Assembly (NCBI GenBank): GCA_043818215.1
Contig: JBDRGC010000264.1
Location: 1-8,300, forward strand
Length of the DNA stretch: 8,300 nt
Source: JBDRGC01 sp043818215
GTDB lineage: Bacteria > Chloroflexota > Anaerolineae > Anaerolineales > UBA11858
Direction of reading: 5' to 3'
The translations under genes were made by a program, and so were the position numbers. The stretch's first letter is position 1, and the number at the start of each line of letters is the position of its first letter. Below are positions 5,291 through 8,300 of this stretch, in pieces. The notes under the pieces were generated by a model that was not told where the DNA came from, searched no databases, and saw only the letters and a program-made list of their open reading frames with translations.

Positions 5291-5677
5291 TTATTTCTTC
5301 TTTGCCCCGCGGCGGCGACCACGCCCGGCCACTGTCTTCTTAGGGCCTTTGCTGGTGCGAGCGTTGGTTTTCGTTCGTTGACCGCGGACGGGCAGGTGAC
5401 GCCGGTGACGCAAACCACGGTAACAGCCAATTTCTATCAGCCGCTTGATGTGCATTTGAGTTTCACGGCGCAAATCACCTTCGAGCTTGTAATTCTGGAT
5501 GTGATCACGCAATCCTGTGATCTGCGCATCGGTCAGGTCTTGCACCTTAGTGTCCGGGTGGATACCGACGGCAGCAAGGGTGTCGCGAGATCGTGTACGG
5601 CCAATGCCAAATATATAAGTCAAACCAATTTCAATCCGCTTATTACGCGGGAGGTCAATGCCTTCGATACGTGCCAT
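5291..5677 (-). CDS. rpsM: Small ribosomal subunit protein S13 (uS13)
   Basis: S13 sits in the 30S head and contacts the 50S subunit and P-site tRNA. The 128-residue product begins MARIEGIDLPRNKRIEIGLTY, the standard N-terminus, with GIGRTRS at 24-30. GQRTKTNART (99-108) and a basic lysine/arginine tail are typical. In the segment before it the sequence reads RHRRHLPVRGQ where many homologues have RHRRGLPVRGQ. ATG at 5677 is preceded by AGGGAT at 5687-5692, which overlaps the last codons of rpmJ, so the two genes are likely translationally coupled (6-nt gap). This is the only gap after map without a repeat. Confidence 0.98.
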   Translation of the reverse strand: MARIEGIDLPRNKRIEIGLTYIFGIGRTRSRDTLAAVGIHPDTKVQDLTDAQITGLRDHIQNYKLEGDLRRETQMHIKRLIEIGCYRGLRHRRHLPVRGQRTKTNARTSKGPKKTVAGRGRRRGAKKK

Positions 5678-5683
5678 ATTTAT

Positions 5684-5797
5684 TTATCCCTGTCGTTGTT
5701 TGTGTCTTGGATTTTCACAAATTACGTACAATTTGCCTTTGCGCTTTACAATCTTGCATTTCGAGCAGCGCTTTTTAATCGATGCTGATACTTTCAC
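5684..5797 (-). CDS. rpmJ: Large ribosomal subunit protein L36 (bL36), zinc form
   Basis: L36 is the smallest 50S protein, a zinc-ribbon binding 23S rRNA. The 37-residue product begins MKVSASIKKRCSKCKIVKRK and carries the zinc ligands C11, C14, C27 and H32. The start is GTG at 5797, set by AGGAGA at 5805-5810 seven bases upstream and by exact family length. The frame remains open upstream to 5947, but that extension crosses element B and has no family counterpart. It is probably the first gene transcribed from the promoter at 5956-5984. infA, normally just upstream, is missing. Confidence 0.97.
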   Translation of the reverse strand: MKVSASIKKRCSKCKIVKRKGKLYVICENPRHKQRQG

Positions 5798-5814
5798 AAT
5801 TTCACTCTCCTGGC

Positions 5815-5909
5815 GTATCTTCTCAAAAAAAGGAGGCGGGGGGATGAGAAATGCGCCAGCGGCGCATTTCTCATCCCCCTCCATTTTTCCCGATTTGTTG
5901 CGATGATAC
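5815..5909 (-). mobile_element. Short inverted-repeat element, copy B (95 bp)
   Basis: The ends are gtatcttctcaa (5815-5826) and ttgcgatgatac (5898-5909). The flanks ctcctggc (5807-5814) and ctcccggc (5910-5917) match at 7 of 8 positions, a slightly decayed target duplication. The centre is a perfect 19-bp stem, 5839-5857 with 5861-5879, loop agc. On the transcribed strand gcctcc and seven T follow the stem, and an A-run precedes it, so it resembles an attenuator or bidirectional terminator. It is the same length as copy A and shares the core AATGCGC and the GGGGATG stem base. It lies in the leader between the putative promoter and rpmJ; the left flank includes the rpmJ Shine-Dalgarno site. 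Confidence 0.83.
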
Positions 5910-5955
5910 CTCCCGGCTATAACGGGCCGATGACTTGGGCCAACCAAAGGTACGA

Positions 5956-5984
5956 ATTATACCTATCCTTCTTACTTCCGTCCA
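5956..5984 (-). promoter_or_regulatory. Putative sigma-70-type promoter for rpmJ and the alpha operon
   Basis: On the minus strand a perfect -10 box TATAAT (5956-5961) lies 17 bp from a -35-like TGGACG (5979-5984; 4 of 6 matches to TTGACA). The predicted transcript start is near 5949, giving a leader of about 150 nt that contains element B. It is in a non-coding gap, and downstream genes are all read in this direction. The -35 hexamer directly abuts the end of element C. A housekeeping sigma factor of this consensus is assumed for the organism. Confidence 0.6.
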
Positions 5985-6071
5985 GCATCATCTCAAGAAA
6001 AGTGGGCGGCGAATTCACAACGTGCCTGCGACACACCTGGAAGGCCTGCCTTCCAAGTGCTGAGATGATAC
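5985..6071 (-). mobile_element. Short inverted-repeat element, copy C (87 bp)
   Basis: The ends are gcatcatctcaa (5985-5996) and ctgagatgatac (6060-6071), inverted repeats matching at 10 of 12. The interior carries a 12-bp hairpin, cacctggaaggc (6034-6045) with gccttccaagtg (6048-6059), one G-T pair and a 2-nt loop. It has the same length as copy D and much of its interior aligns with D. Unlike A, B and D, no flanking direct repeat is seen. It begins two bases after the map stop codon and ends at the -35 of the putative rpmJ promoter. Confidence 0.72.
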
Positions 6072-6073
6072 AA

Positions 6074-6844
6074 CTACAATACTGTCAGGATACTCGGCCC
6101 GTTTTCAGTGACAACTATCGAATGTTCATGGTGAGCTGTCAAAGAACCATCTGCTGAAACTACTGTCCATCGATCTGCTAGAACGCGGGTTCGATATGTG
6201 CCAACTAACAGCATTGGCTCGATGGCCAATGTCATTCCCGCACGGAGGGACAGACCACGCCCCGCCCTGCCATAGTTGGGTACCTGCGGGGCTTCATGCA
6301 TCTGGCGTCCGACACCATGCCCGCTGTACTCACGGGGAACATGATAGCCATGTTTTTCCACATACCGTTGGATGGCAGATGAAATGTCGCCTACTCGATT
6401 GCCAACCCGCATCTGCTTGATGCCCTCGAACAATGCTTGCTTTGTGACATCCAAGAGGCGTTGAGCATCTTTGGAGATTTTGCCAACTCCAACGGAAAAT
6501 GCCGAATCGGCGACAAACCCTTTGTAAGTGGTTCCGCAATCCACCGAGACAATATCACCAGACTTCAACACTCGTTTGCCGGGAATGCCGTGTACCATCT
6601 CTTCGTTGATGCTTATGGTCAACGTAGCCGGAAAAGGATAAGGCCCCGGGAACCCCTTAAAAGTTGGGATGCCGCCGTGATCTCGAATCACTGCCTCGGC
6701 TGCTGCATCCAGCTCTGCGGTGGAAATGCCGGGCCTGACCATCTGGCGGACGGTATCCAATGCCAGCACATTGATATGCCCCGCAGTCCGCATGATCTCG
6801 ATCTCTGCTGGGGTTTTGATTACGACGTTATGTTCCCGGGCCAT
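6074..6844 (-). CDS. map: Methionine aminopeptidase, type I
   Basis: Map removes the initiator methionine from nascent proteins whose second residue is small; it acts in the cytosol near the ribosome exit. The 256-residue product is a compact type I enzyme with all five metal ligands: D102 and D113 (VDCGTTYKGFVADSAF), H176 (GHGVGRQMHEAP), E209 (AIEPM) and E240 (HEHS). H85 and H183 match the conserved substrate-site histidines. The ATG at 6844 overlaps the adk TGA by one base and has AGGA seven bases upstream; a GTG one codon earlier is spaced less well. No N-terminal SH3-binding or zinc extension is present. Element C follows the stop. Confidence 0.98.
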   Translation of the reverse strand: MAREHNVVIKTPAEIEIMRTAGHINVLALDTVRQMVRPGISTAELDAAAEAVIRDHGGIPTFKGFPGPYPFPATLTISINEEMVHGIPGKRVLKSGDIVSVDCGTTYKGFVADSAFSVGVGKISKDAQRLLDVTKQALFEGIKQMRVGNRVGDISSAIQRYVEKHGYHVPREYSGHGVGRQMHEAPQVPNYGRAGRGLSLRAGMTLAIEPMLLVGTYRTRVLADRWTVVSADGSLTAHHEHSIVVTENGPSILTVL

Positions 6845-7506
6845 CACAGGTTCCTATACTTCGAGAGAGCAGCCAGCAAATCAACAGATACAGTTCCAAT
6901 GGGCTGGGCGCCATTGATCTCTAGCAGCATGCCATTTTGTTGATAATGATCGATCAGGGGCTGGGTCTGCTCGATATAGACACGGATCCGGTTGGTCACG
7001 GTTTCGATTTTGTCATCATCCCGTTGGTAAAGTTCCGAACCATCGAAGTCACACCGTCCGGTTACCCGGGGTGGATTGAATTTTTGATGGAAAACATGCC
7101 CGTGGGCACGGCAGGTCCAGCGTCCCGTCAGGCGTTCGATGAGTATTTCTGAGGCTACCTTGATATACGGGACGGCGATCACATGTCCATCAAGGGCAAT
7201 CAGGATGGTATCAAGGGCTTCCGCCTGGGCCGGGGTGCGCGGGAAGCCATCCAACAAGGCGCCGGCTTCACAATCTGAGCGGGATAAGCGTTCTCGGATC
7301 ATTGCAATGGTCAGATCATCGGGCACCAACTCGCCACGGTTGATATAACCTCTAGCCTTTTCACCCAGTTCAGTTTGGCCTTTCAGGTTCTCACGAAAGA
7401 TATCGCCCGATGAGATATGATGTAATCTCAATTTCTCGGAGATGGCTTTCGCTTGAGTGCCTTTTCCGGCGCCGGGGGGGCCAAGCAAAACGATGAATGT
7501 AGACAT
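6844..7506 (-). CDS. adk: Adenylate kinase, long form with metal-type LID
   Basis: Adenylate kinase interconverts ATP + AMP and 2 ADP. The 220-residue product has the P-loop GPPGAGKGT (9-17), AMP-site segment GFPRT (87-91, Arg90), and catalytic arginines R125, R129, R162 and R173. The LID (about 129-165) has C132, H135, C152 and D155 with spacing C-x2-H-x16-C-x2-D at the positions that hold zinc ligands in Gram-positive enzymes, so a structural metal is likely (inference). ATG at 7506 follows the secY stop by 15 nt; no clear Shine-Dalgarno sequence is visible, so translation may depend on coupling to secY. Placement between secY and map is the standard spc order. Confidence 0.98.
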   Translation of the reverse strand: MSTFIVLLGPPGAGKGTQAKAISEKLRLHHISSGDIFRENLKGQTELGEKARGYINRGELVPDDLTIAMIRERLSRSDCEAGALLDGFPRTPAQAEALDTILIALDGHVIAVPYIKVASEILIERLTGRWTCRAHGHVFHQKFNPPRVTGRCDFDGSELYQRDDDKIETVTNRIRVYIEQTQPLIDHYQQNGMLLEINGAQPIGTVSVDLLAALSKYRNL

Positions 7507-7521
7507 ACTATTTACTTGTTC

Positions 7522-8300
7522 TCAGCGCACCAACAACGTATCATCGTAACCGTGCAATTTGAGTTCCGCATTGATGTTGAAGAAAGTATCACGCACAACG
7601 CCAACTACAATGAGCAAACCAGATGAGGACACCAACAAGACACCGGTATTCTGCCCTCCTAATGCTGATGGTATGATTAGCCCTACCAGGAAGGGCATGA
7701 TGGCCACCACACCGAGGAAGAAAGCCCCCGGGAAGGTGATTCGGCGCAAAACCCGAGTCAGGTAGCGTTGCGTGGGAGCACCCCGGCTGACGCCTGGGAT
7801 CTGAGCACCAGCACGTTTGAGGTTCTCGCCATAGTTTTGCTGCGCAAATAAAACATCTGTATAGAAGAATGCGAAGCCCACGACCATCACAAAGTAGAAA
7901 AACCAATACCAGTCGCTGTTACCGCCAAAAATGGCTTGGACGTTCATAGCCAGATTGGCAACCCACTCTGTTGTTGCAGTAGTGAAGAAGCTGGCAATAA
8001 TGGCCGGGAATGTGAGCAATGACTGAGCGAAAATGATCGGGATCATGCCGGCCATGTTCACACGCAATGGCAGAGTGCCTTTGACAGGCATGGACATACG
8101 GCTGCCCACCCGTCGTCCTGGGTACATCACCGGAATGTTGCGTTGTCCTTGCTGCACGTAGACGATCACAAAGATGATCATTGTAGTGAGCACTATCATA
8201 AAGCCCAACATCACCCAACGAGTTTGCTCATTACTCAACAATTGAGCGACATTTTGGGGAATATTAGAGACAATGCCCGTAAAGATCAGCAACGATAGAC
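7522..8300 (-). CDS. secY: Preprotein translocase subunit SecY, C-terminal part (cut by window edge)
   Basis: SecY is the membrane channel of the Sec export machinery, working with SecE, SecG and SecA. About 259 residues are present, starting in the segment LSLLIFTGIVSNIPQ that matches the end of transmembrane helix 5; the upstream part lies beyond the window. Five further hydrophobic helices follow, with the cytoplasmic loops QQGQRNIPVMYPGRRVGSRM...LPLRVNMAGMIP and NLKRAGAQIPGVSRGAPTQRYL. In the last loop most homologues have G-[IV]-R-P-G, while this one reads G-V-S-R-G. The gene ends in TGA at 7522, 15 nt before adk. The frame is open to the edge, so there is no sign of truncation. Confidence 0.97.
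   Translation of the reverse strand, partial: LSLLIFTGIVSNIPQNVAQLLSNEQTRWVMLGFMIVLTTMIIFVIVYVQQGQRNIPVMYPGRRVGSRMSMPVKGTLPLRVNMAGMIPIIFAQSLLTFPAIIASFFTTATTEWVANLAMNVQAIFGGNSDWYWFFYFVMVVGFAFFYTDVLFAQQNYGENLKRAGAQIPGVSRGAPTQRYLTRVLRRITFPGAFFLGVVAIMPFLVGLIIPSALGGQNTGVLLVSSSGLLIVVGVVRDTFFNINAELKLHGYDDTLLVR

Noticed and set aside
5798..5947. N-terminal extension of rpmJ to 5947
   Set aside because: It runs through element B and has no counterpart in L36; GTG at 5797 gives the exact family length and has a good Shine-Dalgarno site.
5977..6079. Target duplication around element C
   Set aside because: The flanks tccgtcca and aactacaa do not match; the copy is either older or lost its flank next to the promoter.
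1..8300. A new defence, secondary-metabolite or mobile gene system
   Set aside because: All coding sequence belongs to universal housekeeping families. The unusual content is confined to non-coding gaps.

Overview
The window is an almost gap-free run of housekeeping genes, all on the minus strand. Read in the direction of transcription (high to low coordinates) the order is secY (3' part only), adk, map, rpmJ, rpsM, rpsK, rpsD, rpoA, rplQ, truA, rplM, rpsI. This is the end of the spc operon, the alpha operon and the rplM-rpsI pair joined through truA. No plus-strand gene is supported. The layout with truA between rplQ and rplM, the mid-range GC content and the abundant 7-9 bp tandem repeats between genes suggest a Chloroflexota bacterium, possibly Anaerolineae. 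That placement is inference from pattern recognition; no search was run.

Region by region: 7522-8300 is secY, cut by the window edge. 6844-7506 is adk and 6074-6844 is map; these three are packed tightly (15-nt gap, then a 1-nt stop/start overlap). 5798-6073 is a gap that holds two short inverted-repeat elements (B and C) and a good sigma-70-type promoter, but no infA, which usually sits between map and rpmJ. 2241-5797 is rpmJ-rpsM-rpsK-rpsD-rpoA-rplQ (ribosomal proteins L36, S13, S11, S4, the RNA polymerase alpha subunit and L17). 368-2166 is truA-rplM-rpsI. 1-367 is non-coding: a hairpin just after rpsI and a 30-unit array of the 7-bp word GATTGGR.

The genes are ordinary; the spaces between them are not. 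From map onward every gap except rpmJ/rpsM contains an inverted repeat. Four gaps carry copies of one element family (A 4674-4768, B 5815-5909, C 5985-6071, D 774-860, and a decayed copy E about 2770-2885). Its 12-bp ends read GTRYCWTCTCAA, all copies lie in the same orientation, and they come as two 95-bp and two 87-bp members. Three copies are flanked by 8-bp direct repeats (8/8, 7/8 and 7/8 matches), as expected of transposed elements. In two of them the duplicated 8 bp contains the Shine-Dalgarno sequence of the downstream gene, so the insertion appears to have duplicated the ribosome-binding site and left it in place. The remaining gaps hold hairpins built from tandem 7-, 8- or 9-bp words, some of which run into stop codons or supply a gene's Shine-Dalgarno site.

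Functionally the set covers protein export (SecY), nucleotide energy balance (Adk), N-terminal methionine removal (Map), 30S and 50S assembly, transcription (RpoA) and tRNA pseudouridylation (TruA). No accessory or defence system is present. The part most worth following up is the intergenic element family and its relation to translation and termination signals.
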